Source: Epiperipatus broadwayi
Lineage: Eukaryota; Onychophora; Udeonychophora; Euonychophora; Peripatidae
Length of the DNA: 64,000 nucleotides
Assembly (NCBI GenBank): GCA_028023455.1
Contig: JAQFVV010006203.1
Coordinates: 9,342,876 to 9,406,875 of the forward strand
Direction: 5' to 3'
In this document: in pieces, positions 12,790 to 26,969 of the stretch
How positions within the stretch are numbered: position 1 is the first letter of the stretch
How the letters are laid out: each line of letters starts with the position of its first letter
The notes under the pieces: model-generated
Database searches by the model: none
The model's input: the letters and a program-made list of their open reading frames with translations, nothing else
What the model was told of the DNA's origin: nothing
Position numbers and translations under genes: made by a program

Positions 12790-14110
12790 AATGTTAATTT
12801 AGTCATAGGGAAAAGAGGTTTAACCACATGAAGCAGAAATCCGAGGACCAAGGAAAAATATTAGAAAAATTAACATTGCAAGTGATAGACAATAAAAATG
12901 ACCAATCATTGATGAGATTGCATTAAAGATCTGAAAGTTGTGAGAAAATGGTTTCAACAACAATGAAAATATTAAGAAAAAATTTAATAAACTTAGCTTA
13001 AACATCAATCATTCATAGTATAGATAAAATGGAAGCAGGATCAGCAATAACTGCAAAGTGATTCCACATATAAGGTGATTATAATATAATTTTAAAAAAA
13101 CTTGACATTTAATACCAGTGCTCATGGAAAAATGCATGCTGGCAATCAATTTCTCAAAATTAGAGTGGTCAAAAGCCAAATTGGTTAGCTTAACACAGTA
13201 CATTTAGATAGCTTGGAAATACCCTTTAATCTTAACATATTAGAGGAAATCAAGTGGGTTTTGCATGAACCCACTTACAAACCAATGGTCAAACATGGAA
13301 GAATTCATTTCACTAATCTAAGATGTTTCAGAATTACAAAGAGGCACTGATAGCAACTTCTGGGCAGATCATCAAATAATACATGAGAAATTTCATGCAG
13401 ACAGTGGCGAAGACTACTCAATTTTTAGGAGGTAAATGGCTGAGCTAAAAACATTAGATGCCTGTGGATTGACTAAGAGTCAGAATCCAGCTTTCAGAAT
13501 CAAGCATGAAAATGAAAACCATCATGCAAGTGGAAATTTGTTTAAATACAAGGCAATTAGAAAAGACACAACTATGTCCAGATAAATTCAATAAAATTGC
13601 AGAAAAAAAGAATTAACAGTGATACTAGACCATGGAGGAAAATGATGCTTCAATTGATTGAAGGTCCAAAATTAAACAAATGAATAGTGAGATTCAAATA
13701 AACATAGCTTTGGAGAAGAAACTTAAAGTATGTTACACAAAAGCAAACTGTAGCCATAATTACCATGAAAAGATAAAAATGGAGAAAACATAAGAGTATC
13801 TCAATAGGTTGTTCCTCTTTTTGATACTCAGAAAGATATAGGAGGGATGGAAAATGAACCATGAGGAAATTTATTATGAATTTGACATATACATGGATGA
13901 CTGGATATCTTATTACATTAATCAAAATTGCCCCAAAATTCATATTATATTTGAAAATGTTTCTATGGAAGCTTTATTATACTCCGACAGCTAAATCTCA
14001 ATTAAGTACAGAGCTGTTTTAGACAAATTAATCAGATTAACACAAAAATCAAAGATGTCATAAAAATAACTGGCAAACAGGCATAAGCTAAGTTAGCTAT
14101 TAAACAGGTC
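12790..14110. other. Less AT-rich segment of unknown origin, possibly a decayed element
   Basis: About 1.3 kb with clearly more G+C than its flanks. It has several open stretches of 60-97 codons on the minus strand and short open blocks on the plus strand (for example SNFWADHQIIHEKFHADSGE near 13350). Composition and interruptions look like old coding sequence of a mobile element, but no motif identifies a family. Confidence 0.3.
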
Positions 14111-15540
14111 TGGATTCAATTACAAATTAAAAAAAAGTTTTCTTATTTTTAAAAGATTTGATCCATGATGTGATATTGGAATCTGACATTTTACATAAGA
14201 CTGGCTCTGTATTAGATTATGCAGAGTCTGGTAACTTGTAATGGCAAAACATTAACTTTTAACATCTTCCAAATTATATAGTTCAGTAAATACTTTACTT
14301 GATAATGACAGAGAAAGTTAGCCAAACTTAGTAGCTTAAATGAATGTATTTGTTTCTGACTTTGAATTGTGATTTATGCAGTTAATGTTATCAAGCATTT
14401 TGATGGGTGGATATCTGCTCAGAGTTGTAGTTTAGAGGCATGTCAACATGTCATGAATTTGAGTAATCAGATATACAAATCACCACCACTGATTTTACCA
14501 AAGGGGAAATAAGTTTTCTTTTGTTGATAGATATATTTTTAATTCTTTAATCATGAAAACATTTATGATATCAGTTGGTAACTTCTGGTGTAATATTTAT
14601 TTACAGATATATATGTCTTAGAACCACACTTGTGGCAGTATCCTGGTATGAAAAATTCAGTTTTCTAAAAACTGTGAATCTTTAATGCATACAATGGTAA
14701 GCACATTTCTATCCCATCCCACCCCTTGTGCATGATAGGCTGCTCAGTGGAAGGTATTATTGTAGGATTATAAATATATTTAGGCAGTGATTTTAGAATT
14801 GATACCAATGTTAGAGATTAATGGTATAGCATTTAGGTTTTTATTACTTGTACATATAAATGTTAGTGTGAATAAGAGTGATTAATTTCTCTTGAATTAT
14901 GAAATAAAATGCGAGACATTTTTTGAAAAGGGGGTGTTATGGTAGGTGAATTAGACTTTGAAAATGGAGTCATTCAGTATTCTAATTTGTTATGCTATTA
15001 GACGAAAAAAATCTATCAAACAGTATTTTGAAATGCAGACCCCAATTATTTAAGAATCTGTAAATGAGTGTATGTATTTGTATTATAAATGAATTTAATA
15101 GTTTAGAAATATGTAATAAAAATTGATCTTGGATTGACCTAATAATATTTTTTTCTTTTCCTGTCATAAGTAAAAGCAAGTTTTGTTTTGAGTAACTGAT
15201 TAAGAAAGCATTTATTTATATTTTATTGTTGTTGATTCAAAAATATTGAAGATAAAAAAATGATAGTATATAATAAATATTATTAAGTGATGAGTAATAG
15301 ATTAAAATACTTGCAAATATTTTTATTAGGAAAACAATTAGTATGCATTCCAAATGTGAATGTTAATCTTTTAATGAAGGTTTTAAGATATGTTCTAAAA
15401 TAATAATAATAAAACTTGTACTTTAACGAAAGAATTTACTCCCTCTATATAAAAAGAACAAAAATTAATAATTAATCATAACTCTTAATTAAGAAAAAAA
15501 AAAAAGAAAAACATAAAGACATATTTTATCATGTTGTGGA
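14111..15540. other. Intronic DNA without recognised features
   Basis: About 1.4 kb. A slightly less AT-rich patch at 14600-14760 shows no recognisable gene or structure. Confidence 0.45.
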
Positions 15541-16628
15541 ATATTATAATAAGAGGCTAGCCTAGGCTAAAAGAAGCGCTGAAAAAGAAGAGAAGCAATA
15601 GATAGAATAAAGCACTTTAGAAAATAAGAATAAGTGCACTAAAAGAAGAGGAAGGCATAAACTAACATAAGGAGTAATGTGCTTAACCTAAAGTATTTTA
15701 ATATTACAATTAACAAAACAACAATAAATTCACATTATCAAAAGTACTAATTCATGTTGATTTTTGAACAGTAAATAGACCAATTTTAATCTACATAAAA
15801 AGTCCAAACTTTTTGTACATAAACATTTTTCTTTTAAAACATGCTAGCAAAACACAAACATGTACATCTGCTGGCATTAACATAAGTATGGCAGCCACAA
15901 ATTTGCATAAACTAACACAAATCCATATAAAATAAGGCATGAATAATAAACATCAAAATTAATAAATAAAACTATAAAACCATATTACACATGATTCAAA
16001 AATTAAAATAAATAGAAATTATTAAACCAACATAAACATTTGAATATAAAACATTTATAAGTTAAAGCATTTTACTTTTAAAATATGACAGCAGAATGTG
16101 ATCATGTGCTGACATTAATGTAAATATGGCAGCTAAAATTTACGTAAATACAAAAATTAATGTGTTTAAACCAAAGTATTTTTTTAAAAAAAAACTTATA
16201 ATTAACAAAAAAACAAACAAACAATAAATCCACGTAAAAAAACATAAGCAGGGCAAAAAAATATTAAAATTAATAAATAAAACTATAAAACCATATTATG
16301 TGTGATTAAAACATTAAAAGAAATAAAAAGTTATTAAATTAACATAAAAAAAAACTTGGATATAAAAATATTTATAAGTACTCATCAGTTTATTAATTTA
16401 ATGGTAATACTGCAATTAACAGATATTACATTAAAAAATATTTTAACAAACAAAAATTTAATTTTTTTGAAAAATAAAATATAATTTTTTATTACTTCAA
16501 GTTCCCATGTCCTGAAACTCTTGATATTAAGGCAATTAAAAAAAAATAAAGTTTGAAAAAATAAGACCATCCATTTATTAAACTATTTAGTGATCCATCC
16601 ATCCATTCAACTATTAGCTATGTTTTGC

Positions 16629-17036
<408 letters not shown>

Positions 17037-17554
17037 GGTTTCTTCCTATTTATGCATGCAACCATCTGTTCAATTATCTAGCCAATTACCCATTCATTAT
17101 CCATCTTTTTATTTATCTATCAATTAATCAATATATCTATTTATCTGGTTTTCCTATTTTTTTTAAGTATCCAATCATCCAGTTATCTAGACAACCACTT
17201 ATCTATTGTCTATTTACCTGTCTTACTTACTTATGTTTGCCTCTCTACATATTTAGCTATTTATGTCTGATTTTCTTTCTATTTATGCATTCAACCATTC
17301 ATTCAACTATCTAGCCACCTACTCCTCCATTATTTATTTATGCCATTCTATATATGTTTATCTATCTGACTACCTATCTATTTTCCTGTTTTTGTCTATT
17401 TACTTATGCATCCAATGACCTATTTATCTAGCCATACATCCATCTATTTTGTATATTTATTTGACAATTTACCTAATTATCTCTCTATGTCTCTAGATGT
17501 TTAGCTATTTGACTGATTTTTTTTTCTGTTTCTTTCTCTATTCAACCATATAAA

Positions 17555-18460
17555 TAGAAATGCAGGTGAATAGATAGATGTATAGGTAGACAGATAAGTA
17601 AATAATAGGCAAATGGATATCTAAATAACTAAATAACTTGTTTTGCCATTTCTAAAAAATGGATGATATAGGAGGCAATTTGCATACATTTGCATATAAC
17701 TAATAATCTGAAAAGACTATGAATATGGAGCAACAAGGGCTCTGAAAGTGCTAAGTCTGTAAATCAGAATATATATACAAAAGCCTACAAATTATTCCAT
17801 AAAAAGTTTCACCGCAATGCATCAGCATATTATTAATTATAAATAGGTTAAGTAGAAAACCAAATAAATAGACAGATGAGTACACAGATAGATATTAGGT
17901 AGAAATATATATAGATAATGAAGGGATGGCTATATAGTTAAAAAAAGGTTGAATGCATAATTAAAGATAGGAAAAACCAGATAGATAGATAGCTAAATAT
18001 ATAGAGGCAAATAGATAGATAAATAGATAGAATGATAATAAATCAGTAAGTAGCTAGATAAATGGACAATTGGATGCATGAATAGATAGGAAAAAATCAA
18101 ATGTAGATAGACAAATAAGTAAACAGAAAAACATCAATCAATACATAAGTGAGTAGATAAATAGATAATCATAGATGGATAGGTGGCTAGGTAGTTAATG
18201 AATGGTAAGATGCATAAATAGATAGAAAGCCAGATAAATATATAGAAAAATAAACATATACTGATAGATAGCTAAAAAAATAGAGAGACTAAAAAATAAA
18301 GAGACAGGTAAAATATAGATATACAATAGATAGATAAACAAATATGACAGATAAAAGATAAATAAACAGACAAGTAAAATAGATCATAGATAGATATGTA
18401 AGTAGCCAGATAAAGATAGTTAATAGTTGAATGGATGGGTAGCTAAACAGTTAGTAGATG
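17555..18460 (-). repeat. Degenerate GATA/TAGA array (complement of the array to its left)
   Basis: About 900 bp of imperfect TAGATAGATAAATAG-type units. Non-repeat interruptions mirror those on the left: GGTTGAATGCATAATTAAAG near 17948 corresponds to the CTATTTATGCATTCAACC block near 17280 in inverted order. This shows that it is the inverted partner and not an independent array. Confidence 0.8.
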
Positions 18461-18960
18461 GATATTATTTTTTCCAGCTTTAATTTTTTTTACTATCTTA
18501 ATATCAAGAGTTTGAGTTAATTTTTTTGTGTGTTGGCATCATTCTACTGATGTGTAAGTAACCATTGTAATTCCCCACCCCCATCTCCAATGTTTTTAAG
18601 GGCAAATGTGCAGCAAGACACAACTTTGTATGCTTTGAAGTAATAAAAAAAATATTACTCTTTATTTTTCAAAGTTAAACATAACATTTTTGTTAATATT
18701 TAATAAACTGATAAATATTTGTAAATGCTAAAAACAGGCAAAATTTTCCATACAGAAATGATCATGTGATGTTTTCATAATTGGTTTAGTCATTTTTATT
18801 GTTTTTGTTTTGAATTATGTGAAATATTTTATTTATTAATTTTAATATTTATTATGCATGGCTTACATTTTTTAAGTGAATTTATTGTTTTTTAATTAAT
18901 TGTAGTATTAAAATACTTTGGTTTAAGCACATTAATTCTTGTGTTAATTAACTTACAAAC

Positions 18961-20340
18961 CTAACATTATTCTGAGTAATAATGGCACTTTTTTTAAAAG
19001 TAGATTTTAATGTAATATATTTATTGATGTTAAAGATGGAAAAAAATCTGAAGAAGTCAGCATTTTATGGATTGTAGCTAAGAGCAAAATACCTCTTTGT
19101 TCTTTGACAGAAATTCCCAGAGAGCATTCATTTCTTTCTGGTCTAGTTTTAACATGGAGATTTTGAAGTATAAGGAGATAATTTTTTTTGCTTATTTACA
19201 CAGTATTTTTGATTATTTTTACATGTTATTGGTTATTATGAAGAAATACACAGGTAAACTTTAAATTTATTTATTTTTTATTTTTAGAAGTAGAACTTTA
19301 TAAACTTGATCATAATATGAAAAAATAAAAATGAGTATCTATTATGTCATTATCGGTCAGAATTGACTTAGTGTTAAAATCTTTTAAAATATTGTACTTT
19401 TTTGAAAGAAAATATTAGATTTTAAAGGAGAATTTGATAGTTATCATAAATTTATTTTATTTGAAAAAAATAAAATAAAAAAGAATTTGTTAAGTTTTCA
19501 GAAAAAATATTAACATAACCATGTTTACAGGTCAAATAGTCAAATATGATTTTTTAGAATATTATTCATATATAAAAATAGATTAATCCATTATTTTACT
19601 TTTCTTAAGCAATTATAATTGATGTTTAAGCACTTGGAAACATGAAGTAAGAAGAGCTTAACAGTGAAATAGTCTTAATCAAACTTGTTCAGAGTCATAC
19701 AGAATTAACCTTCGAACTCCACCCATTCTCAACTACTTGATTAATAATTCCAATAATATACCCCTCTCTCTGAATAAACTCACGATACTGTGTATAAGAT
19801 TCTGTGCAATCAAACCATATTCAGAACTGTGTATTTTGGAAAATCCCATGCTAATTTCACAACAATACTGTCCAAGTAACAATATTGTACAAAAGGATCA
19901 CAACAATCCAGATCACAAATCCATATTTCTTGAGCATGAAAAACAACTTACTATACTTTTGAATCTATGCAGCCAGCATTAAAAAAGAATTCTGCTTCTC
20001 TTTTTCTAAACAGTGAGGCATTTAAGTTTATATGCATACAATTTACATGATACTTATGTTACACCTTCCACCCACAATTTATTAACTGATTACTATGATT
20101 ATAGTATCATGACAAATATATTGAAAGCATACTAAGCATACTATATTAAGATTGTTTCACAGTTAAACTGTTCTTACTCATCCTCTCCAAGTGCTTAAAT
20201 GTCAAAACTAGATTTAAAAAAAATCAAATCCAATTTATTGAGTTTTTATGATCAGAAAGGTTGGCATTTTCAAAAACTCTCACCAGATGGCATATAGAAA
20301 GTATTAGGAAAAGTCACAGCGCATCACATCACATCAACAG
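18961..20340. other. Sequence inserted in, or lost from the other arm of, the palindrome
   Basis: About 1.4 kb present only on the right side. No transposon ends or protein motifs recognised. An 81-codon open frame near 19737 has no recognisable family and is probably chance. Confidence 0.35.
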
Positions 20341-20860
20341 AGTTAATGCAACTTTATTTAGCTGCCATATTTATATTAATGTCAGGACATGTCCATGTTT
20401 TGCCACCACATTTTAAAACTAAAATGCTTTAATTAATGCACAAGAAATTATGTGGATTAAAATTGGTTTATTTACAGTTCAAAAATTAATATAAATTTAT
20501 ATTTTCAATAATGTGGATTTGTTTTTCTGCTAATTATAAATATTAGAATACTTTGGTTCAAGCACATTAATTGTTAATCTATGCAATTTTTTTTCTTGCT
20601 GCCATACTTACATAAATGCCAATAATTCAATTTCTGCCACCATATTTTAAAACTAAAATGTTTTAGTTTATGCACAAAAAATTTAAACCTTTTTATGTGA
20701 ATTAAAATTAGTCTATTGCTATTCAAAAATGACTTTTAATAATATAGATTTAATGTTTTTTGTTAATTGTAATATTACAATACTTTAGTTTTAGCACATG
20801 TTTATGTTTTGTTGCAATATATTAAAAGTAAAATACTTTAGTATAGTTTTCAATTTCTTT

Positions 20861-22970
20861 CAATAATAATTTAGTTATTTTGGTCATGTGATCATACTAT
20901 TTTTTTAGTTATTCAGTAATTAATATTTGCTAAATAATTGTTCGATATTTGATTCTGATAGTAATTTGATTTTTTGGCCATGTGATTATGCCGGTATTTT
21001 TTTGTTTTTTATTTTATCATTTTCTAATTAATAATATTTGATAAATATTATTTTTTAAATTTTGATGTTTTTGATTATGCTTATTTCTATGAAATTTCTT
21101 TTTGATTTTTTGATGAAAATTGGAATTTTTCTGTAGACTTGACAAAATATCTGGAATACTTCATTATTAATTTTTGGAGTATTATATAAAATTATTTATC
21201 ATTTAGTGATGTCAGTAATGATTTTAGGGTTTATCTGGTGTCCAAAATAGCACAGAAGGCATACAAATTGGCACCAAGTAGTTTATCTAAACAATTTTTG
21301 ATATGCAGTTGATCGTGTAAGAGTTAAAATTAAAATGGTTTCCAAACCCCGATAACAATTGCAACAAAAAGACAGAAGTTTATTAAAAGATCAAGCTTAT
21401 TTAGATTTAATATTTTGGACTGAGGATTTTCCCAGTGAATTTTGCCACAGTAGAGTTCCAACACAGTCCTAGACAATTACAGGTTTTTGTAGTAGTTTTA
21501 AATAAGGCTTAGAGCATATATGATTATCTTATAATTGTATATATTGTAAATATCAATAGGTCGATATTTATATTTTAAAAATTTGTTATTTGTTATTAAA
21601 AAAAAAATCTCTTTAAGTTGAAGTTTACATATGAAATATTTAAATTTTTCTTTTATGTTTATTAAATATAGTTATTATTTGAAGTTATTATTTTATTTAT
21701 ATATATTGATAGTACATCGTTATAAACATTTAATTATTAAAATAAATAAGGACATATAAATTATTAGTTATAAAAAAAAATTATTTTATTTGCAATGATT
21801 ACTAAATGTAATAAATAATTATTTATGTATATTTTAAAAGATGTTAAATTTTCGATTTGATACTTTTTATATGTATACTTGATATTTTATTTTTATTTTG
21901 ATGTTAATTGTTGTAAAAGAGAACATATATATATAACATGAGTTTTAAAATAGCATCTGCTGGCATGAAACCACGCGACAATAATAAGGAAGCCATTATT
22001 AGGATTATTGCTTATTAAAAATGGGATATAGAACAAACAACTGAAGGATAGAATTTTATTACATTTTATTTCTTTAAAGTTTACCATTTTTTTTAAAATA
22101 CTGAAGTAACGTATATATTTTGTAATAAACATATAAATTATGACGGGGTAATAAGGATATATCGCATCTAGGGCTGCATCATCATCATTGCTTTCATATA
22201 TTCTAAAGCAATTTTTCAATGGAACAACTAAAATTTCAACGTATAAATTTCATCGCGTCTGGAATTAAAAGCTGGCATAGCTATCTTAAATGTATTATCG
22301 TCAATTTAATTCTAATCTGGAAATAATTGTAATTGATGTACCGGATTTAACATTTGAATAAAATATGCATATATTCAAGAATTAATAATCTTCTTTAATG
22401 AAATCGTTTCGTCGTTCTTTTAATAGAATGCATTCTAAAAATAAAAATAATAAAAAATATACAGATGAAAAAACTCATGGACTAAATTAATTCTTAAAAG
22501 GACAATTAACTAAGTGAACTTTTAAAAAGGTATTTAATAATTTTATATATATATGTGTGATGTGTGGATATACATTTTTGAGATTGATATATTTTTTTTT
22601 TGTTTATTTTATTTTTCATTGTAAAATGTAACGTTTGTGAATGATCAATTTAAGCGTCTTATTCTATTATAACATTAAACATATAACAGATGATGTTTAA
22701 GATAAATATTTAAATAATTTTAAAATCTGAAAATATAATTTATAAGTTGAGGTACTATATATTAATTATTATCTTTATATTATAACTATTAGGCAGAAAT
22801 ATGTCTTTATATATTTATTGTTTATATTAATATTGAAACATTAATATTATTTAAAGTCAAACGATAACATAAAATAAAGATGTGCTATTTATTTTTATAA
22901 ATAATGCCTTTGTAATTATTTAAAGATCTCATTGATTAGTATGATTTTAGATTTGTTTTATATAAAGCTA
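20861..22970. other. Intronic AT-rich DNA, with two diverged GGYCATGTGATYAT blocks
   Basis: GGTCATGTGATCATAC near 20881 and GGCCATGTGATTATGC near 20976 continue the satellite family to its left in decayed form. The rest to 22970 shows no gene or recognised element. Confidence 0.4.
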
Positions 22971-22974
22971 GCTG

Positions 22975-23280
22975 GGAGGGCAATTTAAACAATTTATTAA
23001 AATATAATTGGAACAAGTTTATTTTTCTTCATTCTTTAATATAAATGGAATAACTCATATACGTTCCATTATATTTAACTTGCTTAATTATGAGCTACCA
23101 TATAGTTTCCATTACATTATTTATATAACCGGGATAATTTTGTCTTTCTTCAATTTAAATGGAATGCAGCAAGTACGTTCCATTATATTTGGCTTGCCCA
23201 AACATGGGCTACCTTAAGTTCCATTACATTTGGAGCATCCAAGTGAGGCTCTGAATTATAGGTTCCATTACAATATATAT
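22975..23280. repeat. Tandem repeat of about 130 bp built on GGAA/TTCC half-sites
   Basis: Two diverged units share AAATGGAA ... ACGTTCCATTATATTT ... GGGCTACC-type blocks (near 23043-23100 and 23158-23215), followed by further GTTCCATTACA copies to 23275. Within each unit ATGGAA and TTCCAT are inverted, so each unit can fold. Not coding. Confidence 0.6.
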
Positions 23281-25015
23281 ATGATTAATATTTAACTTAA
23301 TATTTAATAAATGATGTTTTTCAAATTAAACTAAATGAGAAATTACTTTATTGAAATATATTTGCTGGGGTCTAATACCAATACACAACAATTGCAAACA
23401 AAGAAGAAACAAAGGAAAATAATACAAATTTATACCATTAATAATTAATTTTAAATTGTGTATATTAGTTCAAATATTGTCAATCAATTTAGAATTGAAA
23501 TTATTATAAACACTAATTTAAATCATAATCTCATAATGTTAGCATTATCACAAATATAAAGCAATATAGTATTTGAAAAAAAAATACAAATTTCATTCAG
23601 CAAAAAATTAAAATAAATTTTTGTCATATATTATTATTAAATAATTTTAATGTATACATTGGTTAAAATATTCATCATGCAATTTTGGATTGAAATCTTT
23701 ACGAATATTAATTTCAATCAAATCAAAACTACTGTTACTGTACATGTGTTTTCAGTAAAAAAAACAAAAAGATGGGGAGGGGGGAGGGGAGTGAAAATTA
23801 TTTCATACATTATGTAATTAATGATAAATTTTGTATGATGAAATTCAATAAAAATAAATTGATGAAGATTCATGCCTTTAATTTCTATTTAAATGACTAT
23901 TTCTGCCATAATGGAACCTACTATTTGAAAAATTGCCAAGATATTCCAAGAAAATGATTGCTGCACTTAATCATGACATCTCATGTCAAATATGATCTGA
24001 TTGTGTCTAATTGGGCTCAGGACTTGAACAGCCATTGCTCTTGTCAAAGTTTATAAAATTATAAATTTTATTAAAAATATTATTTATTTTTTTTACATTA
24101 TTTTCAGTTATTTGTAATAAATACAGCCCGGAGCTGACTAAGTATACTTCAGCTTCCGCCAACTCTCTTGCTGCATATGTGATGCATATAGCAAGTTGTC
24201 TTCTGCGCAATCATAAAATGTAAAGATATGTTACATGCTAATATTAAAAAAATTGCGTTGGCCAAAAATTTGTTACCATTTACTTCATTAAATTGTGAAT
24301 TAAATTATTTATGTATATGTGAATTATTTCTATTGCAAGTTAACAAATTTTAATATAGTTTAATTACTTTATATGATGAATAATTTAATAAACTTATCTA
24401 CACTAAATTTTTTTTTCTGTCATATGCAAAGTAATACAATTGTAGAAGGATTGATTATACAGAGGCTAGAATTTTTGGACACTTATAATGTGTATATTTA
24501 AATATATCGTAATGTTCTGGTCATTCTAATGTGAAGTCAATTTAAGTCAAGAACAATTCTTTTCATTAGCAATTTTATTTATTGAATCAGAATTCGCAAA
24601 AAAATTAAATTATTAACAGATTCACAATAAAATATTCAGAAGTAAAATATAAATTTTTTGTCGTATATGCATTTTATTTTGTTTTATCAAATATTGATTT
24701 ACTAAAATTGCATTAAGTTGAATTTATTATTTATAAGTACCAATGAATTTCTTATTTTTTTAATGAATTCTCATTCAAAATAAAAACTTTTAACAAAGAG
24801 AATCGTTTTTGATTTATATTAATTATAAAGCAATATATCTAAAAAATAGAATAATTTTTAAATATCTTAATACCTTTTATCCAGTATAAAAGACCTCTTT
24901 CTTCTATATGCAAACAATGCACTGGGCCTAGCATTTTGTTGGGCCAATTCTAATTATCTGCCTTTGTGAAGAAATCTTAATATTTTTTTTTCTTTGGATA
25001 AATAATTCAAAACGA
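23281..25015. other. Intronic AT-rich DNA with weak ~215-bp direct repeat and one possible RNase H scrap
   Basis: A region at 23400-23730 contains two diverged copies of a TTCAAATATTGTCAATCAAT-type block. At about 24100-24210 on the minus strand an open frame contains ITYAARELAEAEVY, which loosely resembles the YASRxLxxxExxY motif of Gypsy RNase H; this is weak. No other feature. Confidence 0.35.
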
Positions 25016-25019
25016 AAAA

Positions 25020-26310
25020 AAAAAATGCAGCCAGAAAGTACCAAAGTGGTAGCACCAAAAGAAAATTAAGTGAAACAAGAAAAATTGCAGCTGAAAAACA
25101 AAAAGGTCTTTGCACACACTTTTAAGAATTTCCAATATTTCACAGAATTGGAAGTCACCAATCAAGAAGATGAAAATGTTCCAGATAAGATATTCAGAAT
25201 GATGAAATGGATATAGATAATAATTCTGAAGAAACACATATACAAGAAGACAATATCAAGAAAATAATTCATTAAGGTAAGTCTGAGAATAAAGAAATAG
25301 TTAATCAGTTATTAAATATAACATGAACTTGCTACTTGGCCAGAGAGATGAGTCAGCATATACTTGTGGATGAATTTCCCTACCAAAATAATGGAATTCA
25401 TTTTTCAAAAATTCATCTTAGAAGAAAACCTCCAAATAAGGAAAACATATTTTCCATGAATAATATATTCCCATAAAAAAATAAAATATTTTGTTACTAT
25501 TGTTGTCTTTTCTGTGAAGATATGATGATTATTTTGCCCATATTAGAATTCAATAATTGGCCAAATACCCATATTAAACTTGCAGAACATGAAAAAAAAA
25601 CAAAGCATCATTTAGTTGCAATATTAAAAAGTACCGACTTCAAGAGAATTTAGACTATGAAAAAAATGTATAAACAAAATGCAATAGAAGTTGCTAATTA
25701 AGAAAAATTGCAATTATATAAAATTTTTGAAAGATTAATATCAGTGACCCAATTTCTAGCTAAAAAAATATGGCAATCTGAGGACCTGTCAAAAATATAG
25801 ATGATTCATATAATAGAAACTTTTTAGGAATTATTGAATTGTTTGGGTTACCTTCAAAAAATTGTCAGTAAACAAGGCTAGAATATTATCTAAGAAACAA
25901 TTAAAAATAAATTTAATGGAAAGTAAAATACAGAACCAAATTATAAATCAAATAAAATCAAGAAACATGCTGTAATTCTTAACTGCACTCTAGATATCAG
26001 CCTTAAAAATGTCTTTGATGGTACTTTACAATTCAATCATTGATATTTATCAAACCCTATTAAATTTATAAATATAGAAAGCAGTTCTAAAGAAAATTTA
26101 CATGCTATGCTGAAATGAGGGATTAATTCTCTAGTAGTAAATATTAATATCAGGGAACAAGAGTATGATAATGGTTTACATATGGAAGGAAAAAGTTATG
26201 GAATTCAAGTTAGACTCATAAAGGAAAATTCAAGAGTACTTTTTATACCTGTGCTTGTCATAATTATAATCTTCTTTTGGAAGATACAACTAAAACCCTG
26301 ATGCATTAAC
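25020..26310 (+). pseudogene. hAT transposase relic of the ZMYM1-like (TTF zinc finger / DUF4371) type
   Basis: Read in several frames, the plus strand carries in order: KYQSGSTKRKLSETRKIAAE (25032), a basic N-terminal block typical of ZMYM1-like hAT proteins; GIHFSKIHLRRKP (about 25394) and CYYCCLFCE (about 25496), the Cys-rich TTF finger; NNWPNTHIKLAEHEKKTKHH (about 25555), matching the W..L..HE.S..H end of that finger; NRNFLGIIEL (about 25815), the start of DUF4371; and QEYDNGLHMEGKSYGIQ (about 26160), matching the family's G(Q/E)xYDNGxxMxGKxxGVQ block with the catalytic-core Asp-Asn. The C-terminal dimerisation part is missing. Many stops and frameshifts make it a dead copy. Terminal inverted repeats were not found. 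Confidence 0.75.
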
Positions 26311-26960
26311 TTTCTGTAGTATACTTCAACACATGTATGTTTTATTATTGCAGTGGTCAAGATCAAACAAGAAATATATATGTGTGTGCAACAATGAATG
26401 TATAATAACTGCGTAGAATAAAAATAATAACTTTGTACAATAATTATGTATAATGATTTTTTGAAATAATTGTATATAATGATTATATAAACAATTGTGT
26501 AACAATAAATTTGTTCTATGTAATGATCAATGTGTAGCAATGTATTGGGTCATAGAGTTGCATACCTAACCTTATAAGATCAGAGAACTGTAAAAATATC
26601 ATATATAGTAAAATATGTAAAATATTACATGTGTATGTCAAAAATGCCATGTATGGTAAGCTATGTAAAAATGCTATATTTGGTAAAGTTTGTAAAAACT
26701 CCCAAACTCTTGAGGGGTATATAAACTTCCAGAACATGGTACATGTTCTAGTATTAATGTCATTCAGAGATTTTTGCCTCTGTAAATCAAAAAGCATGAG
26801 TAGGGATTATTATGTGTAGGTCACCATGACTTTTTATTTTTTTAATGCCTCTTAAATAGACTGTGTACTTGTAAAATATTCTCATATATTATTTAAATTA
26901 AGCTGTTAGCTTACCATATCAATTCTGCATTTATCAATTATTTACTTACTGCTGACAGCA
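26311..26960 (+). other. Possible 5' terminal region of the Ty3/Gypsy element
   Basis: Lies directly upstream of the gag-like frame. Contains a TATA-like GGGTATATAAAC at about 26717 followed by a less AT-rich stretch, as expected for an LTR promoter. No 3' LTR copy was found near 29.9-30.1 kb, so the boundaries of an LTR cannot be fixed. Confidence 0.3.
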
Positions 26961-26969
26961 CACAGCAAA

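Noticed and set aside
13650-13943. 97-codon minus-strand frame
   Set aside because: Phe/Tyr/Leu-rich composition typical of AT-rich non-coding DNA; no motif.
26205-26819. Overlapping frames of 62-111 codons on both strands
   Set aside because: AT-rich, low-complexity, no motif; the region is the hAT end and a possible LTR.
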